DNA of 14,208 nucleotides, from contig MFRJ01000113.1 in the NCBI GenBank assembly GCA_001784535.1, positions 958 to 15,165 of the forward strand. The letters run 5' to 3'. The notes under the pieces are model-generated. The model made no database searches, was not told where the DNA came from, and was given only the letters and a program-made list of their open reading frames with translations. A program made the translations under genes and the position numbers. Below, piece by piece: positions 1 to 7,117 of this stretch (the stretch's first letter is position 1; the number at the start of each line of letters is the position of its first letter). Source of the DNA: Candidatus Melainabacteria bacterium GWA2_34_9. Its GTDB lineage: Bacteria > Cyanobacteriota > Vampirovibrionia > Gastranaerophilales > UBA9971.

Positions 1-105
1 TGTTGGGCTATTTGTTATTGTCCGTATAACCTAGATTTATTTTCAAAAGATAAAGATTTCCTTTGGTACTGTTATAATATTCTTAATTTAAGCAGAGTTG
101 GATAA
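1..105 (+). CDS. C-terminal fragment of an unidentified protein (5' truncated by window edge)
   Basis: Frame 1 is open from the first base to a TAA at 103-105, giving 34 residues rich in Cys, Trp, Tyr and Phe and ending in LSRVG. I do not recognise the family. The stop lies between the two possible starts of the next gene (TTG at 98, ATG at 116), the close packing expected of an operon, which supports real coding. The piece is too short to prove this. A TATAAT hexamer at 73-78 falls inside it and could instead be a promoter for the TPR gene, but it has no good -35 partner. Confidence 0.45.
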   Translation, partial: CWAICYCPYNLDLFSKDKDFLWYCYNILNLSRVG

Positions 106-115
106 AAAATATAAA

Positions 116-1189
116 ATGGAATTGTTTTTAAGAAAATTAAAAAGAGCATTTGAAAAGCTGTTCGGAGTTTCATTTTTTGTAGGGCTGATTGTTGTTCTTT
201 TTATGTTTTCGAGTATTATATTTCTTAATTTCAAGCGAGTAGGAGCTTTTTGTTATGTGTATATGGGGGATAGGTTTTCTCAAAAACATGAATATCAGGA
301 ATCAATAAATTATTATAAGCGAGCTCTGGAGATTTATCCCGGGCATGTTAGAGGCAGATATAATCTTGGAAACATATATGTAGCTTATGAAGATTTTGAC
401 AGCGCTATTGACTGTTATCAGAACGCACTTTTATATGATCCTAATTATATTAATGCAAGGATAAACCTCGGTATAATTCTTGCAGAAGAAAGATCAGACA
501 TCGATAGCGCAATAAATGAATATACAAAAGCTGTACAGGTGCAGATTCCTTTTATTAGAATTCCTTTTATTTATGACAATGCAGAGCTAATTAAAAAAGC
601 AAAAGGAATTGCCTATTATAATATGGGGTTGGCATATAGAGATAAATCTTTGCTTTATACTTCAGATTCTCTTGTTTCGAGGGAATTACTTATGAAAGCT
701 ATTGATTGTTATAAACAATCCCTTGATATTAGTCCTGATAATTATAATGCTCAATACAATCTTGCTTTAACATATCACCTTTTAGATATGTATTCAGATG
801 CAGTTGAAGGGTATTGCAGAGCAATGCTTATTGATCCGCGCAGTTATGAGGCTTATTATAATATTGCTATTCTTTTAAGACAAAAAGGTAAATATACAGA
901 AGCAGCCGAAGAATTTAAAAGAGCAGGTAATTTATCAAGTTTTGAGGGTGAAACATCAAAAGCTTCTTTTATTTATGATGTTTTGAATGAAGTTAGTGCA
1001 ATGGCAATTGCTCAGCATGGTGATGAGTCCGAAAAAATAGCGGATAGAATTAACTCGGATATAAAAAAAGAAACAGACGATATTAATGACCCTGAGGCTA
1101 AAGCTCTAACTGTTGAAGAATTGGAAAAAGTTCTTATAAAAAGAATAAAAACAGGCAGCGTTTGCAAAGAGTATCTTGAAGGTGAATAA
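116..1189 (+). CDS. Membrane-anchored tetratricopeptide repeat (TPR) protein
   Basis: From ATG 116 the protein has 357 residues. A short basic N-terminus (LRKLKRAFEK) is followed by one hydrophobic segment at about residues 17-39, then about six TPR units up to roughly residue 277. Typical TPR signatures are visible (YNLGNIY, ALEIYP, YNLALTYHLLDMYSDA, YYNIAILLRQKGKYTEA). An insertion of about 30 residues sits between the third and fourth repeats, and the last 80 residues are charged. The likely form is a single-pass membrane protein exposing a TPR scaffold for protein-protein contacts; its partner is unknown. The start is uncertain: TTG at 98 is in frame, adds six residues and overlaps the preceding stop, and neither start has a convincing ribosome binding site. 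The next gene encodes an exported protein, so an envelope role is plausible. Confidence 0.85.
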   Translation: MELFLRKLKRAFEKLFGVSFFVGLIVVLFMFSSIIFLNFKRVGAFCYVYMGDRFSQKHEYQESINYYKRALEIYPGHVRGRYNLGNIYVAYEDFDSAIDCYQNALLYDPNYINARINLGIILAEERSDIDSAINEYTKAVQVQIPFIRIPFIYDNAELIKKAKGIAYYNMGLAYRDKSLLYTSDSLVSRELLMKAIDCYKQSLDISPDNYNAQYNLALTYHLLDMYSDAVEGYCRAMLIDPRSYEAYYNIAILLRQKGKYTEAAEEFKRAGNLSSFEGETSKASFIYDVLNEVSAMAIAQHGDESEKIADRINSDIKKETDDINDPEAKALTVEELEKVLIKRIKTGSVCKEYLEGE

Positions 1190-1231
1190 AAATAATAGTA
1201 TAAAAAGCTTAGATTTTTCCGAAAAAACTCG

Positions 1232-1260
1232 TTCTCTAAAATCTTAAAAACGTTTATAAT
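1232..1260 (+). promoter_or_regulatory. Candidate sigma70-type promoter for the small exported protein
   Basis: A perfect TATAAT lies at 1255-1260, 30 bases before the ATG at 1291. The hexamer 17 bases upstream (TTCTCT, 1232-1237) is a poor -35 match. This would let the gene be transcribed independently of the TPR gene. Confidence 0.35.
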
Positions 1261-1290
1261 AAAAATAAAGTTTTTAATGGAGAAAAATGT

Positions 1291-1737
1291 ATGCGTTTAA
1301 AAGCATTTAGATTATTATTTTTAGTTTTATTAATGGGAGTAGTTGTTTATAGCTTACCCTCAAAGGCTTTAGATCCAGCGGAACCTACTTCTGAAAAATA
1401 TCTTATTGATCATGGACATTCTCAAGAAATTATTCGAATGATAAATCTTCAAAAAGAAAGAACAGAGGGCAAGGTTATTGTACCGTCTAAATCAGAGGGG
1501 AAATTTAAAAAGTTTTTCAAAAATGTCTGGTTTGAACAGGATTTAACTTTGCCTGTAACTGATTTTGGTTATGCTCAGACCAAGTCAGCAGAAACAGGTA
1601 AAAGTTCAATTCCCCCGGCAATAAAAGCAGTTCCACCGACTATAAAAACAATAAAATCAAAGTATATAGATAAAAACAAAAACAAAGATTCAAAAGAAAT
1701 TAATGTAAATGAAGTTAAAGTAAGAGAAACAGAATAA
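1291..1737 (+). CDS. Small exported protein of unknown function
   Basis: 148 residues, no family recognised. The N-terminus is a good signal peptide: basic MRLKAFR, a hydrophobic core (LLFLVLLMGVVVYSL), then a likely signal peptidase I site after SKA near residue 26. No lipobox cysteine and no other cysteine are present. The mature part is charged. Around residues 71-80 there is a basic-aromatic patch (KFKKFFKNVWF), and the C-terminal 45 residues are rich in Pro, Lys and Asn and probably disordered. TGGAGA at 1278-1283 is well spaced for the ATG at 1291. The gene follows the TPR protein by 101 bases and ends at a strong terminator. A secreted or periplasmic location is inferred from the signal peptide only. 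Confidence 0.75.
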   Translation: MRLKAFRLLFLVLLMGVVVYSLPSKALDPAEPTSEKYLIDHGHSQEIIRMINLQKERTEGKVIVPSKSEGKFKKFFKNVWFEQDLTLPVTDFGYAQTKSAETGKSSIPPAIKAVPPTIKTIKSKYIDKNKNKDSKEINVNEVKVRETE

Positions 1738-1774
1738 AAAAAGAACAGACCTTTTAAAGGTCTGTTCTTTTTTT
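1736..1774. terminator. Bidirectional intrinsic terminator between convergent genes
   Basis: A perfect 17-base inverted repeat has arms 1738-1754 and 1756-1772 (core AGACCTTTTAAAGGTCT). Seven T follow on the plus strand (1768-1774) and seven A precede on the left (1736-1742), which read as a T-run on the minus strand. It starts right after the stop of the exported protein and 12 bases beyond the stop of the response regulator on the other strand, so it can serve both genes. Confidence 0.93.
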
Positions 1775-1786
1775 ATTTATGAATAT

Positions 1787-2455
1787 TTATACAAGACCTT
1801 CTTTCATAGCTGTAACAGCTGCTTGGGTCCTGTCATCAACGCATAATTTTTGTAAAATGCTGTGTACATGCGCTTTTGCCGTTGCACGGGTTATAAATAA
1901 TCTTTCTGCTATTAGGGCATTTGAAAGCCCTTCTACTATCAGACCTAAAACTTCCATTTCTCTTTCTGTCAAACCTGCGGCAAGAGCAGCTTTACTGGGA
2001 TTTTTAGTTGAATAATTGTTATTTTGGTGTGAATTTTGGGTTATGTTTCTCAAAACAACTTTTGCAATTGCAGGATCAAGCCAAGCTGTACCTTCATTCA
2101 CCGCTCTTATTGATGCAACAATCTGGTCAGGGCTTGCCCCTTTCATTATATAGCCTGTTGCACCTGCACTGAGTGCAGCAAATATATCCTGTTCATTATC
2201 TCTTGATGTGAATACAAGTATATTTGCAGCCAGTTTTAAGTCTTTTATTCTTTGGGTTGCTTCGATGCCGTCTATGCCTGGAAGTCCGATGTCCATTAAA
2301 ATTACGTCAGGATTTAATTCTTTTGCCATTTCTACTGCTTTTTCGCCATCATCAGCTTCGCCTACAACTTTTATATCGTCAACTTTCTCAAGTACAAGCT
2401 GAAGTCCCATTCTTGTCATAGTGTGATCTTCTACAAGCAAAATTTTAATCGACAT
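1787..2455 (-). CDS. NarL/FixJ-family response regulator
   Basis: 222 residues, the normal size for the family. The receiver domain (about 1-120) has the acidic pair E9/D10, the phosphoacceptor D55 in LMDIGLPG, the switch residue T83 and K105. A linker rich in Asn and Ser (about 137-152) leads to a LuxR-type helix-turn-helix at about 157-218, with the signature LTEREMEVLGLIVEGLSN and recognition-helix region TRATAKAHVHSILQKL. Phosphorylation at D55 should control DNA binding as a transcription factor. On the minus strand it follows the histidine kinase gene by 44 bases with AGGAAA just before its ATG, so the two are almost certainly one operon and a cognate pair. Target genes cannot be read from the sequence. 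Confidence 0.95.
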   Translation of the reverse strand: MSIKILLVEDHTMTRMGLQLVLEKVDDIKVVGEADDGEKAVEMAKELNPDVILMDIGLPGIDGIEATQRIKDLKLAANILVFTSRDNEQDIFAALSAGATGYIMKGASPDQIVASIRAVNEGTAWLDPAIAKVVLRNITQNSHQNNNYSTKNPSKAALAAGLTEREMEVLGLIVEGLSNALIAERLFITRATAKAHVHSILQKLCVDDRTQAAVTAMKEGLV

Positions 2456-2499
2456 TTGTTATTTCCTTTTTTTCTGTATTTATATACGTGAATTGTTTA

Positions 2500-3600
2500 T
2501 TAAGATATGAGGCTTTTTTCCCGGGGGATGCTGAATTTGAATTTGCTTCCAACGTTAACTTCGCTTTCCAGCCAAACTTTTCCGCCGTGAGCTTCAACAA
2601 TTTGACGGCTTAGATACAACCCAAGTCCAGTACTGGTAGAACGTTTTGTGCCTGTTCCCTGTGAAAAACGTTTAAATAATTTTGGAATATCATTTTGTGG
2701 TATTCCTATTCCCGTATCTTCAACGGAAACTGTTAAATCTTCATCATTAAAATCAGCCAATATTCTAATTTCGCCATTTTGATGAGTATGTTTTATTGCA
2801 TTTCCTAAGAAATTGGCTATAACTCTTTTTATTTCCTGTTTATCACCATAAATTTTCTCATTTGAAAAGCCGTTGATTATAAGCTTAAGGTTTTTATGGA
2901 CTAATAAAGAATCAACTTCCCTAGAACATTGGTCAATCAAATCTTTAAAGACGAAATTATCTTTGCAGAGAACTAACTGTCCGGACTCGTATTTATAAAC
3001 TTCCAGAAGCGCATTTACAAGCCCGAGCATATCTTGATTACTCAGAATCATTGTTTCAAGGAATGTCCTCTGCTTTTCTGTTAATTCTCCAAGAGTTCCG
3101 TCAACAAAAAATTTTAAAGTCTGTATAGCAGCTAAAAGAGGTGTTCTTAAATCATGCGTAAGTGTAGCTATAAAGTCATCCCTTAGTTGTTCAAGCTCCT
3201 GCTGGGCTATAAAATCGCTTCTTTCAAGACCATTTTTGATACATAACAAAAGATCTTCATTGTCCCATGGTTTTTCAAGGTATCTGTACAGTCCTACTTC
3301 GTTGATAGCTTTTATGGCATTTTCTTTATCCGCATATCCTGTAAGCAAAATTAGTGTAGATCGTGGAGATAAATGTTTTACTTCCTTAAGAAACTCTATA
3401 CCGTTCATATTCGGCATAAAAAAATCAGAAATAACTAAGTCAATCTTATTATTTCTGATGTATTCAAGTGCCTCTATCGGCGAATTAAATATGTTTGGTG
3501 ATGGGTAATTCTCCAATCGCAATAATGTCCTGAGATTGGACGTGACAATCGGCTCATCGTCAACTATTACAATATTATATTGTTGTAAATTTTTATCCAT
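2500..3600 (-). CDS. Soluble hybrid receiver-histidine kinase
   Basis: 366 residues. An N-terminal receiver domain (about 8-125) has D14/D15, phosphoacceptor D59 (ISDFFMPNMNG), T87 and K110-P111. It is followed by a HisKA dimerisation domain with the phospho-accepting H149 in LTHDLRTP, then a HATPase domain with an N-box (NFLGNAIKHT), G1 box (DTGIGIP), F-box (LFKRFSQG) and G2 box (GLGLYLS). There is no membrane segment and no PAS, GAF or periplasmic sensor domain, so the input is presumably phosphorylation of, or binding to, its own receiver domain. This receiver-first order suits an intermediate kinase in a phosphorelay that passes phosphate to the NarL-type regulator encoded next. The ATG has only a weak ribosome binding site (AAAGAA). 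Confidence 0.94.
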   Translation of the reverse strand: MDKNLQQYNIVIVDDEPIVTSNLRTLLRLENYPSPNIFNSPIEALEYIRNNKIDLVISDFFMPNMNGIEFLKEVKHLSPRSTLILLTGYADKENAIKAINEVGLYRYLEKPWDNEDLLLCIKNGLERSDFIAQQELEQLRDDFIATLTHDLRTPLLAAIQTLKFFVDGTLGELTEKQRTFLETMILSNQDMLGLVNALLEVYKYESGQLVLCKDNFVFKDLIDQCSREVDSLLVHKNLKLIINGFSNEKIYGDKQEIKRVIANFLGNAIKHTHQNGEIRILADFNDEDLTVSVEDTGIGIPQNDIPKLFKRFSQGTGTKRSTSTGLGLYLSRQIVEAHGGKVWLESEVNVGSKFKFSIPREKSLIS

Positions 3601-3651
3601 CGCGTATTCTTTAATTACCCTATTTAAAGCTATAACTGTAGAATAAAGGAA

Positions 3652-3679
3652 ATTTTAAGAAAACACAAAAAGTTTACAA
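3652..3679 (-). promoter_or_regulatory. Candidate promoter for the kinase-regulator operon
   Basis: Read on the minus strand: TTGTAA (3679-3674), a 16-base spacer, TAAAAT (3657-3652). Transcription would start about 45 bases before the kinase ATG. The match is moderate and there is no experimental support. Confidence 0.4.
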
Positions 3680-3797
3680 AACTATAAAGAATTAAAAAAC
3701 ATTTTTATATCCACATGGATAATATCCTTGTAAATAGAGGAATTAGGTCGTTACATTTGTTAATAATTTGGGGAGTTCCTGCGTATTTGTAGTGTTT

Positions 3798-3826
3798 TTG
3801 TGTTTAATTGGTAACGTACTTATATT
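3798..3826 (+). promoter_or_regulatory. Candidate sigma70 promoter for the radical SAM-ferredoxin operon
   Basis: TTGTGT (3798-3803) and TATATT (3821-3826) are separated by exactly 17 bases. The predicted start near 3833 would give a leader of about 190 bases containing the REP-like inverted repeat. Confidence 0.45.
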
Positions 3827-3863
3827 TTTAATTTAATATTAATTTACCTTCAATGAAATAAAA

Positions 3864-3980
3864 TGTCATTCTGAGGGCTTTAGCCCGAAGAATCTATCCA
3901 GTTTTTAATATAAGTTTAAATTCCAAGAGGGACAGATCCTTCGCTTCGCTCAGGATGACAAAGAAAAGCTCAGGATGACA
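3864..3980. repeat. REP/MITE-like inverted repeat with a duplicated right end
   Basis: The left end TGTCATTCTGAG (3864-3875) pairs with the right end CTCAGGATGACA (3949-3960), with one G-T wobble. An inner pair, GAAGAATCT (3887-3895) and AGATCCTTC (3934-3942), extends the dyad, again with one wobble. A small hairpin GGGC-TTTA-GCCC (3875-3886) sits in the left arm. The right end is repeated 20 bases later (3969-3980). This layout resembles the dispersed intergenic palindromes with CTCAGGATGACA ends seen in many bacterial genomes. No coding capacity. In RNA it could fold in the leader of the downstream gene. Confidence 0.75.
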
Positions 3981-4021
3981 GAAAACGCAGGAAACACAAA
4001 AATTTAAAAAGGAGAGATAAT

Positions 4022-5614
4022 ATGAGAGTTTTACCGCAGGATTTAATGTGGAAAGCTAGAGAAGGAAGAGGCTATATTGATCAGATTAAACAAATGGGAA
4101 GCGAATTTGTTATCGGGCAAATTCTTAATTATATTGGAACTTCCAGCAAAAATAATTTAATCGGATTAACAAAATTATTTGAAAAAATTGCAGGTTCAGA
4201 AGGCTCTGTTAGACATGCGAGAAGGATGAGATGGCTTTTTGAAACAGAACATGCGCATTTGGGATGGTGGCAGAAAATCATTAATGAATTAGATCCTAAT
4301 TGCAGAAATAAATTTCTTTTAAACTTCTTTGTTCATGGTTATTATGGCGATAATCAGAGAAAAAGAGCATCTTTCTTTAAGAAAAACGATTTTTATCCGC
4401 CTACGGTATTGCTGGCAAGTATTACACAGCATTGTAATTATAATTGTGCCGGTTGTTGGGCTCATAATTACGAAGTAAAAGAAGATATGACCTTTGAACA
4501 ATGGAAAAAAGTTTTTGATGAAGCCAGAAACGAAATGGGTATTCACATGTTTCCTATAGTAGGCGGTGAACCATTTATCAGAAAAGATTTTCTGGAATTA
4601 TGCGAACAATATCCCGACTGTATTTTCCTTGTTTTCACAAACGGGGCTTTATTAACGGAAGAAAAGATAAAACAAATTAAAAAACTCGGAAACGTTGCTC
4701 CTATGTTTAGTCTTGGCGGTTGGGAAGAAGCCACCGACAAAGTCAGAGGTGAAGGCGCATACAAAACTGTTATGGAAAAAATGGATTTACTTAAAAAAGA
4801 AGGTGTTTTCTTCGGTGTAAGTCTTGCTGCTACAAGAGAAAGTGCTGAAGAAATAGTTTCTGACGAATACATGAAGATGCTTTGCGATAAAGGAAGTCTC
4901 TGGACATGGGTGTTCCATTATGTACCTGTAGGAGAAAACCCTGATCCTACTTTAATGCCTACAGCTAAACAAAGAGAAATGATTAAACAGGCTGTATATA
5001 ATGTAAGAAATACTCTTCCTATGATGACAGTCGATTTTTGGGGTGACGGTCCTGAAATGATGGGCTGTATTGCTGGAGGAAGGCAGTATTTCCATGTTAA
5101 TGCCAAAGGTGATTGTGAACCTTGTACTTTTGTCCACCTTGCAACACATAATGTTAAGACTTCTACACTTACAGAGGCTCTTGCAAGTCCGTTTATGACG
5201 GCAGTGAGAAAAGGTGCTCCTTATGACGGCAATATGCTTCGTCCATGTATGATTGTTGACAGACCATGGGTGTTAAGAGGCTATTACGAGAAATTTAAAC
5301 CTTATGAAACCCATAGAGGCGCTGCTGATTATTTAACAAAGCCTGAAATTATGGAAAAAATTGATGAATATGCTGCTGACGTGGCGGAAGTTATGGATAA
5401 AAATTGGGCAGATGATTATTATATGACATTATTCCCGCTTCCTGGCGAATATTACCACGACAGACAAATTCTTTGCAGCAGTAAAGTTCCTGTTGGCGGA
5501 GTTCATGGCGGATGTGAAAGTAATGGCGGCTGTAGCTGCGGAAAAGATTTGACAGCACTCCAAAAAAATGTCGAAGATGTTAAAGAATTAATTGAAGAAA
5601 AATTAGAAGTGTAA
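4022..5614 (+). CDS. Radical SAM protein with SPASM-like C-terminal cysteines
   Basis: 530 residues. The radical SAM [4Fe-4S] motif is C138-x3-C142-x2-C145 (QHCNYNCAGCW), followed by the SAM-contacting GGEP (181-184) and a (beta/alpha) barrel region to about residue 340. Cysteines at 349, 365, 368 and 409 look like a SPASM/twitch auxiliary-cluster domain. Two parts are not explained by the core fold: about 125 residues of alpha-helical N-terminus before the barrel, and a Cys/Gly-rich tail with C485, C498, C504 and C506 (GGCESNGGCSCG). The exact subfamily and substrate are not recognised; SPASM enzymes often act on peptides or proteins. AAGGAGAG is well placed before the ATG. It is the first gene of an operon; a ferredoxin 72 bases downstream is a likely electron donor, and the following genes belong to low-potential Fe-S chemistry. 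Confidence 0.92.
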   Translation: MRVLPQDLMWKAREGRGYIDQIKQMGSEFVIGQILNYIGTSSKNNLIGLTKLFEKIAGSEGSVRHARRMRWLFETEHAHLGWWQKIINELDPNCRNKFLLNFFVHGYYGDNQRKRASFFKKNDFYPPTVLLASITQHCNYNCAGCWAHNYEVKEDMTFEQWKKVFDEARNEMGIHMFPIVGGEPFIRKDFLELCEQYPDCIFLVFTNGALLTEEKIKQIKKLGNVAPMFSLGGWEEATDKVRGEGAYKTVMEKMDLLKKEGVFFGVSLAATRESAEEIVSDEYMKMLCDKGSLWTWVFHYVPVGENPDPTLMPTAKQREMIKQAVYNVRNTLPMMTVDFWGDGPEMMGCIAGGRQYFHVNAKGDCEPCTFVHLATHNVKTSTLTEALASPFMTAVRKGAPYDGNMLRPCMIVDRPWVLRGYYEKFKPYETHRGAADYLTKPEIMEKIDEYAADVAEVMDKNWADDYYMTLFPLPGEYYHDRQILCSSKVPVGGVHGGCESNGGCSCGKDLTALQKNVEDVKELIEEKLEV

Positions 5615-5686
5615 ATTTATTTCTTTACATTTTTAAGTGTTAATTTTTTCTTAGGTTGGTTTTTATATAAAAAGAAAGGTATTTAT

Positions 5687-5884
5687 ATGCCAAGAAATAT
5701 AATTCAGGATAAATGCAATGCTTGCGGAGTTTGTTATAGTGCTTGTCCCGTAGAAGCAGTTGTGAAAACTGAAAGCAAATATTCAATTATTAAGGAAGAA
5801 TGTGTAGATTGCGGAACTTGTAAACGCATTTGCAAGGAAGAAGCTGTAGAAGGTAAAGATCCTATTCATGCAGGCAGAAGATAA
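5687..5884 (+). CDS. 2x[4Fe-4S] ferredoxin
   Basis: 65 residues, the usual size of a bacterial-type ferredoxin. Two cluster motifs are complete: C10-x2-C13-x2-C16-x3-C20-P and C39-x2-C42-x2-C45-x3-C49, the second followed by Lys rather than the usual Pro. It is a cytosolic low-potential electron carrier. AAAGG at 5675-5679 lies seven bases before the ATG. The 3' end overlaps the next gene by 17 bases, so translation of the two is probably coupled. Position suggests it supplies electrons to the radical SAM enzyme upstream, to the HGD-D/DUF2229-type proteins downstream, or to both. Confidence 0.95.
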   Translation: MPRNIIQDKCNACGVCYSACPVEAVVKTESKYSIIKEECVDCGTCKRICKEEAVEGKDPIHAGRR

Positions 5885-7070
5885 TAATATAAAAGCTAAT
5901 AAAGAAAGAATTGTAGCATTTCCGCAGATGGGAAATATTAGAATTCCTGTTGCTGCAGTTTTGAAGGCAATGGGGGCTAATCTTTATCTCTCTCCTGATA
6001 ATAATAAAGAAGCTCTTTCTTTAGGCACAAGACACAGCACAGAGACAGTTTGTCTGCCTTATAAGCTTAATCTGGGTAATTATATTCAGGCTTTGGAAGG
6101 CGGAGCAAACGTTTTGTTGATGTTCTCCGCTCCGGGAACTTGTCGCCTCGGAAATTATGCCAAAATGGCAGAAGCAAAGCTGAAAGAGCTCGGATATGAG
6201 TTTGAGTTTATCGTTTTTGACATGTACAAAGGAAAATTTGTAGAAATAGTAAAAAAATTCAGTCAGGCAACAGGAAATAAAAGTATTCCCAATGCTATTA
6301 AAGGAATTAAGCTTGGTCTGGCAAAATTTGATGCGCTTGACGCAATAGAAAGAAAACTTTTTTATCTTAGACCTCGAGAAATAGAATCAGGAACCGCAGA
6401 AAAGATTTATCTTTCCGGCAGACGTTCTATAGATAGAGCTGACACTGTTGAGGAAGTTAAAAATGCAATTCAGTCCACATTGGATAAATATAATTCCGTT
6501 AAAATTGACAATAATAAAGAAATTTTAAAAGTTCATCTTATGGGAGAATTTTTTGTTCTTCTCGACCCGTTTACTAATATGAACATTGAAAAGGAATTAG
6601 GGCTTTTAGGTGTTGAAGTAGAAAGAACAATAATGCTTTCTGACTGGACAAATCAAACCCTTGTTCCTAAATGGAATAAAAAAACGGAAACTCATAGACA
6701 GAGAGCAGTTAGAACAGCTAAAAAGTATCTTACAAGAGCTGTCGGCGGTGAATGTATAGAAACTGTCGGAGATGCTGTATATGCAGCCGAATGTAATGTT
6801 GATGGGGTTGTGCATGTAGGTCCGTTTAATTGTATTCCCGAAATTGTAAGTCAATGTATACTTCCGAATGTAAGTAAACAAGAAAATATTCCTGTGATTT
6901 CTCTCCTTATGGATGAACAAACAGGAAAAGCGGGTATGGTTACAAGGATTGAAGCATTTGTGGATCTTATTCGCAGACAAAGAAAAGTGCGCAAAACAAG
7001 AATAATTCAGAGAAAAACGATGAAAAATTCTTTAAAAACTCATTCTCGTGTGCGAATAGCGAGCCGTTAA
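5868..7070 (+). CDS. 2-hydroxyacyl-CoA dehydratase/activase-related Fe-S protein, paralogue A
   Basis: 400 residues, related to the HGD-D/DUF2229 group ('CoA protein activase', 'acyl-CoA dehydratase activase-related'). Three cysteines in conserved settings are candidate [4Fe-4S] ligands: C62 (TVCLPYKLNLGNY), C92 (APGTCRLGNY) and C322 (PFNCIPEIV). C296, C309 and C330 are additional. The C-terminal signature MDEQTGKAGMVTRIEAFVDL recurs in the next two genes. It is a close paralogue of the protein at 8217-9326: about two thirds of residues are identical over the last 60 shared positions. The last 35 residues form a very basic tail (RRQRKVRKTRIIQRK) that the paralogues lack. The ATPase domain that energises such proteins is absent. 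The start overlaps the ferredoxin gene. The paralogue begins about 12 residues later, so the first dozen residues may not be translated. Substrate unknown. Confidence 0.85.
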   Translation: MQAEDNNIKANKERIVAFPQMGNIRIPVAAVLKAMGANLYLSPDNNKEALSLGTRHSTETVCLPYKLNLGNYIQALEGGANVLLMFSAPGTCRLGNYAKMAEAKLKELGYEFEFIVFDMYKGKFVEIVKKFSQATGNKSIPNAIKGIKLGLAKFDALDAIERKLFYLRPREIESGTAEKIYLSGRRSIDRADTVEEVKNAIQSTLDKYNSVKIDNNKEILKVHLMGEFFVLLDPFTNMNIEKELGLLGVEVERTIMLSDWTNQTLVPKWNKKTETHRQRAVRTAKKYLTRAVGGECIETVGDAVYAAECNVDGVVHVGPFNCIPEIVSQCILPNVSKQENIPVISLLMDEQTGKAGMVTRIEAFVDLIRRQRKVRKTRIIQRKTMKNSLKTHSRVRIASR

Positions 7071-7117
7071 AAAGCTTATTGAAGTGAAGAAAATAGCCTT
7101 ATAAGGAGAAATTATAA

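Larger units (their letters stand above)
3601..4021. other. 421-base divergent intergenic region
   Basis: This separates the leftward kinase operon from the rightward radical SAM operon. It holds a promoter candidate for each direction, a short dyad TATCCA-CA-TGGATA (3708-3721) between them that could be an operator, and a REP-like inverted repeat at 3864-3980. I see no tRNA, riboswitch or convincing small gene. The AAGGAGAG ribosome binding site of the next gene lies at its right end. Confidence 0.7.

Noticed and set aside
1211..1244. Weak inverted repeat AGATTTT/AAAATCT after the TPR gene as a terminator
   Set aside because: Only seven A/T-rich pairs around a 20-base loop; it would not form a stable terminator.
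1779..2015. Plus-strand open frame across the response regulator gene
   Set aside because: It is antisense to a clear NarL-family regulator, has no ribosome binding site and starts inside the terminator-flanking sequence. The same applies to other opposite-strand frames over the kinase, the radical SAM gene and acsC/acsD.
3707..3715. DnaA-box-like ATATCCACA
   Set aside because: A single site with one mismatch, no cluster of boxes and no replication gene nearby.
3715..3792. Possible 25-codon hydrophobic small ORF in the divergent intergenic region
   Set aside because: There is no ribosome binding site before its ATG, the ATG is inside the dyad at 3708-3721, and such a short frame is expected by chance.
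3827..4021. Cobalamin or SAM riboswitch in the leader of the radical SAM operon
   Set aside because: The content suggested one, but no B12-box or SAM-riboswitch core is visible; the structure present is explained by the REP-like repeat.
5615..5686. Terminator between the radical SAM and ferredoxin genes
   Set aside because: The T-rich stretch has no preceding stem, so read-through into the ferredoxin is expected.
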